Made by a program: the position numbers and the translations under genes
NCBI GenBank assembly: GCA_017792405.1
Contig: CP051231.1
Coordinates: forward strand, 3,480,062 to 3,544,061
DNA length: 64,000 nucleotides
Direction of reading: 5' to 3'
DNA from: Oceanicola sp.
GTDB lineage: Bacteria; Pseudomonadota; Alphaproteobacteria; Rhodobacterales; Rhodobacteraceae
Shown: positions 36,154-45,776 of the stretch, piece by piece
Layout of the letters: each line of letters begins with the position of its first letter
How positions within the stretch are numbered: position 1 is the stretch's first letter
The notes under the pieces: model-generated
Databases searched by the model: none
Told to the model about the DNA's origin: nothing
What the model saw: the letters and a program-made list of their open reading frames with translations, nothing else

Positions 36154-37439
36154 ACCTTTCTGCCCGTCGCCCGCTGACTCTTGGCTTCATTGCCCTGCTG
36201 CTGTTGATCGGCGGCTTTGGCACATGGGCCACCTTCTCCAACATCTCCGGCGCCATCATTGCCAGCGGCCAGATCGAGGTGGAGCAGAACCGGCAGATCG
36301 TGCAGCACCCCGATGGCGGGGTGGTCGACAAGGTGCTGGTGGTCGAGGGCGATATCGTTGCCGCCGGCGAAGTGGTGATCCAACTCGATGCCTCGGAACT
36401 CACCTCCGAATTGGCCATCGTGGAGGGCCAGCTCTTCGAGATCATGGCGCGCGCCGCCCGGCTGCGCGCCGAACGGGATGAGGCCGAGGCGCTGGAGTTC
36501 GCCAAGGAGCTGTCGGATCGGGCCAAAGGCTGGCCGGAGATTGCCGAGATGGTCGAGGGCCAGTCGCGGCTCTTTGAGGCCCGTAAGGAATCGCTCGCCA
36601 AAGAAGCCGAGCAACTGGCCCGCCGGAAGGGGCAGATCGACAATCAGGTGGAGGGAATCGATGCCCAGAGCGCCTCGCTCACCCGCCAGCTCGAACTGAT
36701 CGAGAAAGAGCTCGAAACCCAGCGCGGCCTCTTCGACCGGGGCTTGGTGAGCTATGACAAGGTGCTTACGCTTGAGCGAGAACAGGCGCGGCTTTCAGGC
36801 GAGATCGGGCGGCTGAGCGCCTCTCGTGCTGAGGCCGAGGGCCGGATCACCGAGCTGGATATCGAGATTCTCAAGCTCGCCGCCGACAGACGCGAGGAGG
36901 CGATCACCCAACTGCGGGATATTTCTGCGCAGGAAGCCGAGCTGATTGAACGGCGGCAGGCGCTGAACGTGCGCCTCTCAAGGCTCGATATCCGGGCACC
37001 CGTGGCCGGCGTCGTATATGGGCTGACGGTCAACACCCCCCGCTCGGTCATTCGCCCCGCCGACCCAGTGCTCTACCTCATCCCGCAAGACAGGCCACTG
37101 GTCATCGCCGCGCGGGTCCAGCCGATCCACATCGATCAGGTCTATGTGGGGCAGGATGCGGTTCTGCGCTTTCCCGCCTTCGACAGCCGCACAACGCCCG
37201 AACTCTCTGGCAAGGTGATGCAGGTCTCCGCCGATGCCTTCACTGACGAGCGCAGCCAGTCCACCTTCTACCGCGCCGAGATTCGGCTGAACGAGGGCGA
37301 GATGGGCAAGCTGGCGGGCAAGGCGATCTTGCCCGGCATGCCGGTGGAGAGCTTCATCCGGACGGAAGATCGCAGCCCGCTGGCCTATCTGGTCAAGCCG
37401 CTGACAGATTACTTCAACAAGGCGTTCCGCGAGAGTTGA
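36150..37439 (+). CDS. Type I secretion periplasmic adaptor (HlyD/PrtE family)
   Basis: The 429-residue membrane-fusion protein has a short cytoplasmic tail, one helix (about residues 9-30), a biotinyl-lipoyl half ([22 protein letters not shown]), then a long coiled coil (about 100-270, heptads rich in Glu, Arg and Leu), the second lipoyl half ([13 protein letters not shown]) and a beta-barrel end. It bridges the ABC exporter to an outer-membrane TolC. The start overlaps the ATPase stop (ATGA), so the two are made together. Confidence 0.93.
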   Translation: MNLSARRPLTLGFIALLLLIGGFGTWATFSNISGAIIASGQIEVEQNRQIVQHPDGGVVDKVLVVEGDIVAAGEVVIQLDASELTSELAIVEGQLFEIMARAARLRAERDEAEALEFAKELSDRAKGWPEIAEMVEGQSRLFEARKESLAKEAEQLARRKGQIDNQVEGIDAQSASLTRQLELIEKELETQRGLFDRGLVSYDKVLTLEREQARLSGEIGRLSASRAEAEGRITELDIEILKLAADRREEAITQLRDISAQEAELIERRQALNVRLSRLDIRAPVAGVVYGLTVNTPRSVIRPADPVLYLIPQDRPLVIAARVQPIHIDQVYVGQDAVLRFPAFDSRTTPELSGKVMQVSADAFTDERSQSTFYRAEIRLNEGEMGKLAGKAILPGMPVESFIRTEDRSPLAYLVKPLTDYFNKAFRES

Positions 37440-37455
37440 GGCGCCGGATGGCGCC

Positions 37456-37689
37456 TTACGGCTGAACCACCGAGCGACGCACATTGCCATGCCAGTCCGG
37501 CGTCGGCTGGGCAGCCGCAGCGGCTTGTGATGCCTGAAACCGCGCCGCGTAGTCGGGTGCATTGGCAATGAAGAGACCGAGCATCACGCCAATGGCGAGG
37601 GCGACGATCAGGCTGGGCAGATGCTCGGTAGCCACAAACCGTGGGCGCGGCAGCCTATGGGCGGGAGAAGCAATATCGGTGAGGGTCAT
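37456..37689 (-). CDS. Small single-pass membrane protein, unknown function
   Basis: The 77-residue protein has a basic N-terminal region, one helix (about residues 27-45, PSLIVALAIGVMLGLFIA) and an Ala/Gln-rich periplasmic tail. AAAGGA precedes the ATG. It is convergent with the adaptor gene; the stop codon overlaps a copy of CGCCTTACGGC. No family recognised. Confidence 0.6.
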   Translation of the reverse strand: MTLTDIASPAHRLPRPRFVATEHLPSLIVALAIGVMLGLFIANAPDYAARFQASQAAAAAQPTPDWHGNVRRSVVQP

Positions 37690-37782
37690 GGGGCGTTCCT
37701 TTCAGGGATAGCGCCAATGTAAGCCCTGCACCGATCCAACAGAAATGAATTGTTTTTACGATACCCATCAATGAGTTTGATA

Positions 37783-39339
37783 TCAGTGCTCCGCACTTCC
37801 GCGCCGCCGCATGGCGGATTTCAACTCGCTCAACCGCAGCGCACCTGTGACGTGGGCTGCGGCGAAGTAGCTGACGATTCCGCTCATCACCAGAGCCAGC
37901 AACGCCCAGTATCGGACGCCTGCCGTGTAGAGCGCCTCGCCCAGCGCCCATTCAGTCGCCAATAGGACCGCCCCCATCAGCACCGCCGAGAGCGCGATTC
38001 GCGGCAGCCGGGCCAGCAAGCGCGCGTCCACCTGGGCCGCCGCGCCCATCTTGCGCGACCCGCGCCAGAGCAGCAGGACCATCGCCCACCCCGCGACCGT
38101 GGTGCCCAGCGCCGCGCCGACGAACCCGAAGGTGAGGGCAAGGCCGATGGCAGCCACTGCATTAACCACCATCGCCACGAGCGCGTAGTTCATCGGGCGG
38201 CGAGTGTCATGGCGGGCGTAGTAGAGCGGTTGCAGCACCTTCTGCAGTACGAAGGCAGGCAACCCGAGCCCATAGGCAGCAGTGGCCAGAGCCGTCGCCT
38301 CGGCGGCCTCGGCATCGAACGCGCCGCGCTGATAGAGCACCGAGCAGATCGGCCCGGCGACCAGCACCAGCGCCACGGCAGCGGGCACCGTCAGCACTAG
38401 CGCGAACTCCGTGGCGCGGTTGAACCCGTCGCGCCCGGCCTGTTCATTCCCCGCGGCAAGGCGGCGGGACAGCTCGGGCAAAAGCACCACACCGATGGCG
38501 ATGGCGACTACTCCCAAGGGCAACTGATAGAGCCGGTCCGCAAGGTTCAGATACTGGATCGCCCCGTCATAGAAGCTGGCGACCTGACGGCTGACCAGCA
38601 GGTTCACCTGCAACACCCCACCTGCCAGCGCGGCGGGAGCGGCGATGATCGCGAGGCGCTTCAGCTCGGGCGTCATACGTGGCATTCGCGGCACCAGCCG
38701 GAACCCCGCGCGGGCGGCCGCGACCCACACCAACGCCATCTGCGCTACGCCGGCAATCGGCACCGCCCAGGAGAGGGTGAGGCCAAAGTCCCAGCCACGT
38801 GCCGAAGCGGTGAGCATGGCCGCAACGAGGATCACGTTCAGCAGCACAGGTGCGGCGGCGGCCGCCGCAAACTTGCCGGTGGCGTTCAGCACGCCTGAGA
38901 GCAAGGCCGCCAGCGAGATGAACAGAATGTACGGAAAGCAGATGCGCCCGAAGGTGGTGGCGAGGTCGAACCGCTCATCCTCGGCAAAACCGGAGGCCAT
39001 CGCCAACACCAGCCAAGGCATGATGAGCTGCGCCAGCAGGGTGAACACGATGAGCACGCCCGCCAGCCCGGCAAAGGCATCTCGGGCGAACCCCTGCGGG
39101 TCATCGCCGCTCTCGAGCTTCTTGGAGAAGATCGGAATGAAGGCGAGGTTGAAGGCCCCCTCGGCAAAGAACCGGCGGAACATGTTGGGCAGGGTGAAGG
39201 CGACGACGAAAGCCTCTGCCACCGGCCCGTCGCCCAGCCGCGCGGCAATGAGGATATCGCGGGCAAACCCCATGACGCGGCTGAGCAGCGTCCACAGTCC
39301 GACGGTCAGAAAGCCCTTGATCAGGCGAATGGGTTGCAT
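37783..39339 (-). CDS. murJ: Lipid II flippase
   Basis: The 518-residue MOP-superfamily protein has about fourteen membrane helices and flips lipid II across the inner membrane for peptidoglycan synthesis. Family motifs are TLLSRVMGFARDILIAARLG, FVVAFTLPNMFRRFFAEGAFNLAFIP and GVVLLPELSRRLAAG. Normal length. It lies 70 bp downstream of glnD on the same strand. Confidence 0.96.
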   Translation of the reverse strand: MQPIRLIKGFLTVGLWTLLSRVMGFARDILIAARLGDGPVAEAFVVAFTLPNMFRRFFAEGAFNLAFIPIFSKKLESGDDPQGFARDAFAGLAGVLIVFTLLAQLIMPWLVLAMASGFAEDERFDLATTFGRICFPYILFISLAALLSGVLNATGKFAAAAAAPVLLNVILVAAMLTASARGWDFGLTLSWAVPIAGVAQMALVWVAAARAGFRLVPRMPRMTPELKRLAIIAAPAALAGGVLQVNLLVSRQVASFYDGAIQYLNLADRLYQLPLGVVAIAIGVVLLPELSRRLAAGNEQAGRDGFNRATEFALVLTVPAAVALVLVAGPICSVLYQRGAFDAEAAEATALATAAYGLGLPAFVLQKVLQPLYYARHDTRRPMNYALVAMVVNAVAAIGLALTFGFVGAALGTTVAGWAMVLLLWRGSRKMGAAAQVDARLLARLPRIALSAVLMGAVLLATEWALGEALYTAGVRYWALLALVMSGIVSYFAAAHVTGALRLSELKSAMRRRGSAEH

Positions 39340-39409
39340 GGCGCTGCTCGGTTCGTTTTGGCGCGATCATACAGGCGCGGGAGTGCCGGGGGAATGGAGA
39401 TTGCCCGCC

Positions 39410-42238
39410 CTACCCGTTTGCCCTGTCAGTCCCCGCCTGCACGGCCTCCTTGAGCTTTGCCTCAAGCGCCTTCTGCTTGCTCTCCGAGTGGATCTTCAGC
39501 CCGAACATGTCTTTCACGTAAAAGCTGTCGACGGCCTGTGCGCCATAGGTGGCGATCACCGCGGAGGCGATTTGCAAATTCCGCTCCGAGAGTGTGCGGG
39601 CAAGGTCGTAGAGCAGGCCAGGGCGGTCGCGGGTGTCGACCTCGATGATGGTGTAAATCTCCGAGCCTTCGTTGTCGAAGCTGACCGTGGTGGGGAAGCG
39701 GAAGCTCTTCTCGCGCTTTTTGAACTTGTCCTTCTTGGTCAGCTCGGCGCGGGCCAGAACCTCGCCCTTCAATGTGCGCGAAATCATTGCGCGGAGCCGG
39801 TCGAGTTTGCCCGCAGAGTAAGGGTTGCCCTCGGCGTCCTGAATCCAGAACACCGGCGTCGCGTAACCGTCCTTGGTGGTATAGGTCCGGGCGTCCACCA
39901 CGTTGGCCCCCACCAGAGCCAAGGCCCCGGCGATGCGGGCGAAAATACCGGGGTGGTCGGCCAAGGCAAAGGTGGCCCGAGTGGCATCGCGGTCGTCATC
40001 CGGCGTCAGATCGATGCGAATCTCGTCATCGCCCAGCCCCTGCAACAATCCCGCGATGATCACCTGGGTCTGCGTCGAGAGGCCTTGCAGGTAGGGGTCG
40101 TAATGCCGCGCCAGCTCGGCCCGTACATCGGCCTTGTCCCAACCCTCAAGCGCTTCACGAAGCTCGCGCCGCGCCTCGGCGCTCTGCTTGTCGCGGTTCA
40201 GGTCCTCCAGCCCATTCTCGAGCCCGTCGGCGGTCTGCCGGTAGAGGTTGCGCAGCAGCTGGGCCTTCCAGTTGTTCCATGTCTCCGGGCCAACGCCTCG
40301 AATGTCGCAGACCGTGAGCACAGTCAGCAGATCGAGCCGTTTCTTGGTTTTCACGGCACGGGCAAAGCTGCGGATGGTGCGGGGATCGGAGAGGTCACGC
40401 TTTTGCGCCATGTCCGACATCAGCAGGTGGTAGCGCACCAGCCATTCCACATCCTCCGCCTCGCGCGGCTTGAGGTGAAAGCGCGGGAGCACCGCGCGGG
40501 CGATCTTGGCGCCCAGCACCGAATGGTCTTCCTCCCGGCCCTTGCCGATATCGTGGAACAGCAGCGCCAGATAGAGCACCTTGCGGTTCACGCCCTTCCT
40601 GAGGATGCGAGAGGCCACCGGCAGGTCTTCCACCAGTTCCTCGCGCTCGATCTGGGCGAGCTGGCTGATGCACTGGATGGTGTGCTCATCAACCGTATAG
40701 CTGTGGTAGATGTTGAACTGCATCATCGCCACAATCGGGGCGAACTCGGGGATGAAGGCCGAGAGCGCGCCAAGCTCGTTCATCCGGCGCAGCGCCCGCT
40801 CCGGGTTGCCATGCTTCACCAGCAGATCGAGGAAGATTCGGGCGGCCTCCTTGTCGCCGCGCATGTCGTCATCGATCAGGTCGAGATTGGCAGTGATGAG
40901 CCGCATCGCATCAGGGTGGATCAACAGACCGGTGCGCAGGGCCTCTTCGAAGATCCGAAGCAGGTTCAGCTTGTCTGCCAGAAACTTCTTTTCATCCTTC
41001 ACATCGAGCCGGTTCTGCCGCACGGCATAGCCCGGCTTCACTTTGCGGCGCCGCAGCAGCCCCATCAGGCCCGGCAGCTGCTTGGCGTGATCGGCCTCGA
41101 GCGCGGTGAGGAAGATGCGGGTCAGTTCGCCAACCATCGTCGCATGGCGGAAGTAGTCCTGCATGAAGTGCTCAACACCCCGGCGGCCCGGGCTGTCGGC
41201 ATAGCCCATCCGCTCGGCAACCTCGATCTGCATGTCGAAGGTCAGCTGATCGGCCGGGCGACCGGCGATGAGGTGCAGATGCGCGCGCACCGCCCAAAGG
41301 AAGTTTTCGGCCTGCTCGAAGGCCCAGTATTCCTCCGGCGTGAAGACACCGAGCGGCACGAGATCTTCGATCTTGTCCACGTGGTGGATGTACTTGGCGA
41401 TCCAGAACAGGCTCTGAAGGTCGCGCAGGCCGCCTTTGCCCTCCTTCACGTTGGGCTCCAGCATGTAGCGCTGGCCACCTTGCTTCTTGTGGCGCTCGGA
41501 GCGCTCATCAAGCTTGGCCTCAATGAACTCCTTGCCGGTGCCCGCAAAGAGGCCTTGATGGAGCTTGGTGTGAAGCTCCGCCTCCAGCGCCTTGTCACCG
41601 GCCAGAAAGCGCAGCTCGATGAGCGAGGTTCGGATCGTGTAGTCCTGCTTGCCGAGGCGCAGACAGTCTTTCACCGTCCGGCTGGCGTGACCGACCTTCA
41701 TGTGTAGATCCCACAGGATGTAGAGCGTGCTCTCGATCACGCTCTCAGCCCAGGGTGTGATCTTGTAGGGGGTGAGGAACAGCAGGTCGACATCCGACTG
41801 CGGGCTCATCTCGGCCCGGCCGTAGCCGCCTACCGCGCAGAGCGCGAGCCGCTCCGAAGCGGTGGGGTTGGGCAGCGGATGCAAAAAGCGCCGGGCGGCC
41901 CAGAAGGCTGTCACCACAAGCCCGTCGGTCAGGTAGGCATAGGCATGCACCATTTCGCGGGCGCGTAGAGCATGTGCCTCAAAGGCCGCGCCAATGCTCG
42001 CCCGCCCGGCTTTAGCCGCGGCGTTCAAGTGCCGGGTGATAAGACCGCGCAGTGCCATGGCATCACCGCCCGCATCCAGGCACTCGGCCTCTATGGCCTC
42101 TGCTAGGACTGCAGGGTCGATGATCTCTTCCGGCGGGCACAGGAGCGCGCCGGAAGGGGTGATCGGGTCAGGCAGGTGCGGGCTGGCAGGCTGCCGGTCA
42201 GAAACCGGCTCCGCCAAAGCTTCTTGGGGCTGGGTCAA
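39410..42238 (-). CDS. glnD: [Protein-PII] uridylyltransferase / uridylyl-removing enzyme
   Basis: The bifunctional glutamine sensor uridylylates PII proteins (here GlnK Tyr51) and removes the UMP. The domain order is nucleotidyltransferase (GGYGRAEMSPQSDVDLLF, about 137-155), a helical linker, an HD hydrolase domain (LFHDIGKGREEDHS), and two C-terminal ACT domains (FALADHPGIFARIAGAL; VDTRDRPGLLYDLARTL). The start is uncertain: the frame is open to an ATG at 42334 inside the LppC gene; a TTG at 42238 gives 942 residues and only a 41-nt overlap, and is used here. Without a search I cannot fix it. Confidence 0.95.
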   Translation of the reverse strand: MTQPQEALAEPVSDRQPASPHLPDPITPSGALLCPPEEIIDPAVLAEAIEAECLDAGGDAMALRGLITRHLNAAAKAGRASIGAAFEAHALRAREMVHAYAYLTDGLVVTAFWAARRFLHPLPNPTASERLALCAVGGYGRAEMSPQSDVDLLFLTPYKITPWAESVIESTLYILWDLHMKVGHASRTVKDCLRLGKQDYTIRTSLIELRFLAGDKALEAELHTKLHQGLFAGTGKEFIEAKLDERSERHKKQGGQRYMLEPNVKEGKGGLRDLQSLFWIAKYIHHVDKIEDLVPLGVFTPEEYWAFEQAENFLWAVRAHLHLIAGRPADQLTFDMQIEVAERMGYADSPGRRGVEHFMQDYFRHATMVGELTRIFLTALEADHAKQLPGLMGLLRRRKVKPGYAVRQNRLDVKDEKKFLADKLNLLRIFEEALRTGLLIHPDAMRLITANLDLIDDDMRGDKEAARIFLDLLVKHGNPERALRRMNELGALSAFIPEFAPIVAMMQFNIYHSYTVDEHTIQCISQLAQIEREELVEDLPVASRILRKGVNRKVLYLALLFHDIGKGREEDHSVLGAKIARAVLPRFHLKPREAEDVEWLVRYHLLMSDMAQKRDLSDPRTIRSFARAVKTKKRLDLLTVLTVCDIRGVGPETWNNWKAQLLRNLYRQTADGLENGLEDLNRDKQSAEARRELREALEGWDKADVRAELARHYDPYLQGLSTQTQVIIAGLLQGLGDDEIRIDLTPDDDRDATRATFALADHPGIFARIAGALALVGANVVDARTYTTKDGYATPVFWIQDAEGNPYSAGKLDRLRAMISRTLKGEVLARAELTKKDKFKKREKSFRFPTTVSFDNEGSEIYTIIEVDTRDRPGLLYDLARTLSERNLQIASAVIATYGAQAVDSFYVKDMFGLKIHSESKQKALEAKLKEAVQAGTDRANG

Positions 42239-43385
42239 TGACAACGACCTGATTGTTGCGGATTTGGGCGATGGCGAGGCCACGCTGGTTGGTGCCGTCG
42301 CCGCGGAGGCGGAAGATGCCGCCGGTGCCGACAAAGCCCGAGCCCTGGGTCAGGGCGCCACGGGTCAGCGCATCGGCGCCGCGGCGCTCAACGAGGGCAC
42401 CGATGGCGGCGATCCCGTCAAATGCGAGGCCGGCGATCGGGTGCGGGCTGCCCCCGAAGCGGGCGGCGTAACGGTTCTGGAAGCTGTTGTAGAGGTTGTT
42501 GTCCGGCAGGGCGAACCACGCGCCCTGAAGGCCCGGCTGTGTCAGTGCCTCGGCAGGGATATCGAGGCGCCCAAGCCCGATGAACTGGGTCGCCGACGGC
42601 GAGAGGCCAGCCTCGGGCAACAGCTGCGCAAGGAAGGGCATCGCACCGTCATTGGTAGAGGTGAAGAACACCGAGGTCGCGCCCGAGGCCTTGGCCTGCG
42701 CAACGATGTTCGGCACCGCCGCCACAAGCCCCTGCTGGCTCAGTTCGAATGAGACGGAGCCTGCATTGCTGGCACCGCTGTTCCGAATCGCCTTTGCAAT
42801 GGCGTCACGTCCGATTTCCTCGGCAACCGAGCGGGCATGCACGGTGAAGATGTTGCCCTTGCCCTGACGCCGGGCGTAGGAGACCAGCCGGTTGGCGGTG
42901 TTCTCGAAAGTCGGGCCGAGGACAAACACGTTGCCGCCCGCGATCTCCGGGTTGTTGGAAAAGGCCAGCACGTTCACGCCCTCGTCGGCCACGGCCACAC
43001 CAGCGGCATTGGCCGCTTCGGAGTAGACCGGCCCGAGGATGATCTTGGCACCGGCATCCACGGCAGCCTGCGCCTGCCGCGCCGCGGTCGCCGCATTGCC
43101 GGCGGTGTTGTAGACCTGAAGGTCGATCTGCACGCCGTCGAGATCGGCGATGGCGAGGCGCGCCGCGTTCTCGAGCGCCTTGGCCAGCACGTCATCGCCC
43201 GAGCGCCCGGAGCCGCCCGGCACCAGAAGCGCCACCGGAACGGCGCGGCTTGCGTCGATCTTCGGACCGGAGTTTCCGCCAACACCGCCAAGCGCCGCCG
43301 GGTCACAGGCAGCCAGAAGCGCAATGGCGCCAACGGCAAGGATCTTGGCCGCCAGGCGGCGGGGTGTCGTCAAGACGGCGAACAT
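42198..43385 (-). CDS. LppC-family lipoprotein, penicillin-binding protein activator
   Basis: The 395-residue lipoprotein has its lipobox at IALLAAC (Cys27). The mature part is a periplasmic-binding-protein type I fold as in LpoA (VPVALLVPGGSGRSGDD, IILGPVYSEAANAAG, SNNPEIAGGNVFVLGP). LpoA activates PBP1A in enterobacteria; the corresponding role with the PBP1A at 30-32 kb is inferred. The 3' end overlaps the presumed glnD start. It diverges from rsmI. Confidence 0.88.
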   Translation of the reverse strand: MFAVLTTPRRLAAKILAVGAIALLAACDPAALGGVGGNSGPKIDASRAVPVALLVPGGSGRSGDDVLAKALENAARLAIADLDGVQIDLQVYNTAGNAATAARQAQAAVDAGAKIILGPVYSEAANAAGVAVADEGVNVLAFSNNPEIAGGNVFVLGPTFENTANRLVSYARRQGKGNIFTVHARSVAEEIGRDAIAKAIRNSGASNAGSVSFELSQQGLVAAVPNIVAQAKASGATSVFFTSTNDGAMPFLAQLLPEAGLSPSATQFIGLGRLDIPAEALTQPGLQGAWFALPDNNLYNSFQNRYAARFGGSPHPIAGLAFDGIAAIGALVERRGADALTRGALTQGSGFVGTGGIFRLRGDGTNQRGLAIAQIRNNQVVVIDPAPRSFGGAGF

Positions 43386-43465
43386 GGGATACTCCTTCAG
43401 AGCCTCGGGGCTTCGGTGTCAACAGCCGGGTTCGAACAATTCTAACATCTGCGGGAGCCAAGTAA

Positions 43466-44356
43466 ATGTCTGAGCCTTCGGGAGGACCAGCCTGGCGCAA
43501 GACCCCGCTCGCGGCAGGCCTCTATTTCGTGGCCACCCCAATCGGCTCGGCACGCGACATAACGCTGCGGGCGCTGGATGTACTGGCATCGGCAGAGGTC
43601 ATCGCGGCCGAAGATACCCGCACGGCCCGCAAGCTGCTGGAGCTGCATGGCGTCCCGCTCGCCGGACGCAGGTTGATTGCGTATCACGACCATTCGACGC
43701 CGGCCGCGCGGGACGGGCTCTTGAAGCTCGCCGCCGAAGGAGCCTCCGTCGCCTATGTGAGCGAAGCGGGCTCCCCGCTGGTGGCCGATCCGGGCTTTGC
43801 GCTGAGCCGCGAGGCCGCCGCACGCGGCATTCATATGACCACAGCCCCCGGCCCCTCGGCGGCCATTGCGGCGCTCACGCTCTCAGGCCTGCCGTCCGAC
43901 CGCTTCACCTTCGTCGGCTTCCCGCCCTCGTCTGGCGGTCCGCGCAAGAAATTCATCGAAGAGGTCGCTGCGATGGAGGCCACGGTGATCCTCTACGAAT
44001 CCCCCAAGCGCGTTAGGGGATTGTTAGACCTTCTCTGCGACCATGCTGGGGACGACCGCCCGGCAGCGCTTGCCCGTGAGTTGACCAAGAAGTTCGAAGA
44101 AGTGCGGCGTGGCTCGCTTGCGGAGTTACTTGCCTCGGTCGATGACGACCCGCCCCGCGGGGAGATCGCACTAATCCTTGGCCGGGCGGAGGCTGTAGAG
44201 GCCGATCCTGAGGCCGTCGATGCAGCGCTACGCTCAGCTATGGCGCGGCTCAGCGTTAAGGATGCCGCCGCCGAGGTGGCCGCCGCATACGGGCGGCCAA
44301 AACGCGAGATGTATCAGCGGGCACTCGAGTTGGCCCGCTCTGACGGAGACAATTGA
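43466..44356 (+). CDS. rsmI: 16S rRNA (cytidine-1402-2'-O) methyltransferase
   Basis: The 296-residue tetrapyrrole-methylase-fold enzyme ribose-methylates C1402 of 16S rRNA. Motifs are FVATPIGSARDITLRAL, EDTRTARKLL, YVSEAGSPLVADPG, GPSAAIAALTLSGLP and FVGFPPSSGG. Its stop is joined to the ATG of yraN by TGATG. The rsmI-yraN-gshB order is a frequent alphaproteobacterial neighbourhood, next to the LppC gene. Confidence 0.96.
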   Translation: MSEPSGGPAWRKTPLAAGLYFVATPIGSARDITLRALDVLASAEVIAAEDTRTARKLLELHGVPLAGRRLIAYHDHSTPAARDGLLKLAAEGASVAYVSEAGSPLVADPGFALSREAAARGIHMTTAPGPSAAIAALTLSGLPSDRFTFVGFPPSSGGPRKKFIEEVAAMEATVILYESPKRVRGLLDLLCDHAGDDRPAALARELTKKFEEVRRGSLAELLASVDDDPPRGEIALILGRAEAVEADPEAVDAALRSAMARLSVKDAAAEVAAAYGRPKREMYQRALELARSDGDN

Positions 44357-44745
44357 TGCCCTTTGACCTCGCTCCGAGCTCTGCACGCCGCCAGCGCGGA
44401 CGGCGCAACTACGATGCAGGGCGCATGGCCGAGGACTCCGTTGCACTTCACTACGAAGCACAGGGCGTGAGGATCGCCGAGCGCAGATGGCGGGGCGATG
44501 GCGGCGAGATCGATATCGTGGCCGAAGCGCCGGGCACGGTGGTTTTTGTCGAAGTCAAACAAAGCCGCACCTTCGACAGCGCTGCCGAAGCCATCACACC
44601 GCAGCAGGTTTCCCGCATCATGGCCGCAGCATCCGAATACGTGGGCCGTTATCCCACAGCCCTTTCCACCCCCATGCGCTTTGACCTCGCACTGGTGAAT
44701 GCACGCGGCGAGTTGCGCATTCTCGAAGGGGCGCTCTGCACCTGA
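44356..44745 (+). CDS. YraN family (UPF0102) endonuclease-like protein
   Basis: The 129-residue protein has a predicted Holliday-junction-resolvase-like fold with the motifs ALHYEAQGVRIAERRWRG, GGEIDIVAEAPGTVVFVEVK and PMRFDLALVNARGEL. The E-V-K triad suggests a metal-dependent nuclease, though activity is not established. The ATG at 44356 (GGAG upstream) shares one base with the rsmI stop; a TTG one codon earlier is an alternative. Confidence 0.93.
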   Translation: MPFDLAPSSARRQRGRRNYDAGRMAEDSVALHYEAQGVRIAERRWRGDGGEIDIVAEAPGTVVFVEVKQSRTFDSAAEAITPQQVSRIMAAASEYVGRYPTALSTPMRFDLALVNARGELRILEGALCT

Positions 44746-44807
44746 GCCGTTGCAACTCCCTGCCTGCTCCGCCATGAGAAAGGAGCAAAAGCTTGAGGGG
44801 GTGTGCG

Positions 44808-45752
44808 ATGAAGGTCGCCTTTCAGATGGATCCGATCGGCAGCGTGAACATCAATGCCGACAGCAGCTTTCGGCTCGCCGAAGAGGCACAGGCGCGGGGA
44901 TTGGAACTTTTCTACTACACCCCGGACAAACTGTCTTGGAAGCAGGGCAAGGTCGTCGCCCAAGGCTGGCCGCTGGAGGTTCGCCGCGTCGAAGGCGATC
45001 ACTTCAGCCTTGGCGAAATGGCTGAGATCGACCTTGCCGAGATGGATGTGGTCTGGCTTCGGCAGGACCCGCCGTTCGACATGGGCTACATCACCACGAC
45101 CCATCTGCTTGAGCAGATCGGCGGCAAGACACTGGTGGTGAACGATCCGTTCTGGGTGCGCAACAGTCCCGAAAAGCTGCTGGTCCTGAACTTCTCGGAC
45201 CTGACGCCACCCACGCTGATCGCCCGCGACCTCGATGCCTTGAAGGCCTTCAAGGCAGAGCACGGCGACATCATCGTGAAACCGCTCTACGGCAACGGTG
45301 GGGCCGGCGTGTTCCGCCTCGGCCCGGACGACCGCAACCTTGCCTCGCTTCATGAGCTCTTCAGCGGCATCAACCGGGAGCCGCTCATCGCCCAAAAATT
45401 CCTGCCCGCCGTCTCGAAAGGCGACAAACGGGTGATTCTTGTGGATGGCGAGCCGGTTGGTGCGATCAACCGGGTGCCGCTGGAGGGCGAGACCCGCTCC
45501 AACATGCACGTCGGCGGCAAACCGGTGAAGGTCGATCTGACCGAGCGCGACCGCGAAATCTGCGCCCGCATCGGCCCGCTCCTGCGGGAGCGTGGGCAGG
45601 TGTTCGTTGGGATCGACGTGATCGGCGAATGGCTCACCGAGATAAACGTGACCTCTCCCACCGGGATTCAGGAGTTGGAGCGGTTCGACGGCATCAATGT
45701 CGCCGCCCAGATCTGGGACGCCATCGATCGCCGGATTGCCACCAAGGGCTGA
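44808..45752 (+). CDS. gshB: Glutathione synthetase
   Basis: The 314-residue ATP-grasp enzyme joins glycine to gamma-glutamylcysteine. The start [20 protein letters not shown] is typical. ATP-grasp residues are in [16 protein letters not shown] and [19 protein letters not shown] eight bases before the ATG at 44808 is preferred over a TTG 15 bases upstream. It converges on the SDR gene. Confidence 0.96.
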   Translation: MKVAFQMDPIGSVNINADSSFRLAEEAQARGLELFYYTPDKLSWKQGKVVAQGWPLEVRRVEGDHFSLGEMAEIDLAEMDVVWLRQDPPFDMGYITTTHLLEQIGGKTLVVNDPFWVRNSPEKLLVLNFSDLTPPTLIARDLDALKAFKAEHGDIIVKPLYGNGGAGVFRLGPDDRNLASLHELFSGINREPLIAQKFLPAVSKGDKRVILVDGEPVGAINRVPLEGETRSNMHVGGKPVKVDLTERDREICARIGPLLRERGQVFVGIDVIGEWLTEINVTSPTGIQELERFDGINVAAQIWDAIDRRIATKG

Positions 45753-45776
45753 AGGCGGAACACGCCCGCAAGGCTC

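Noticed and set aside
38645..41707. 1020-codon open frame antisense to murJ and glnD
   Set aside because: It covers two well-supported genes on the other strand and has no domain-like sequence.
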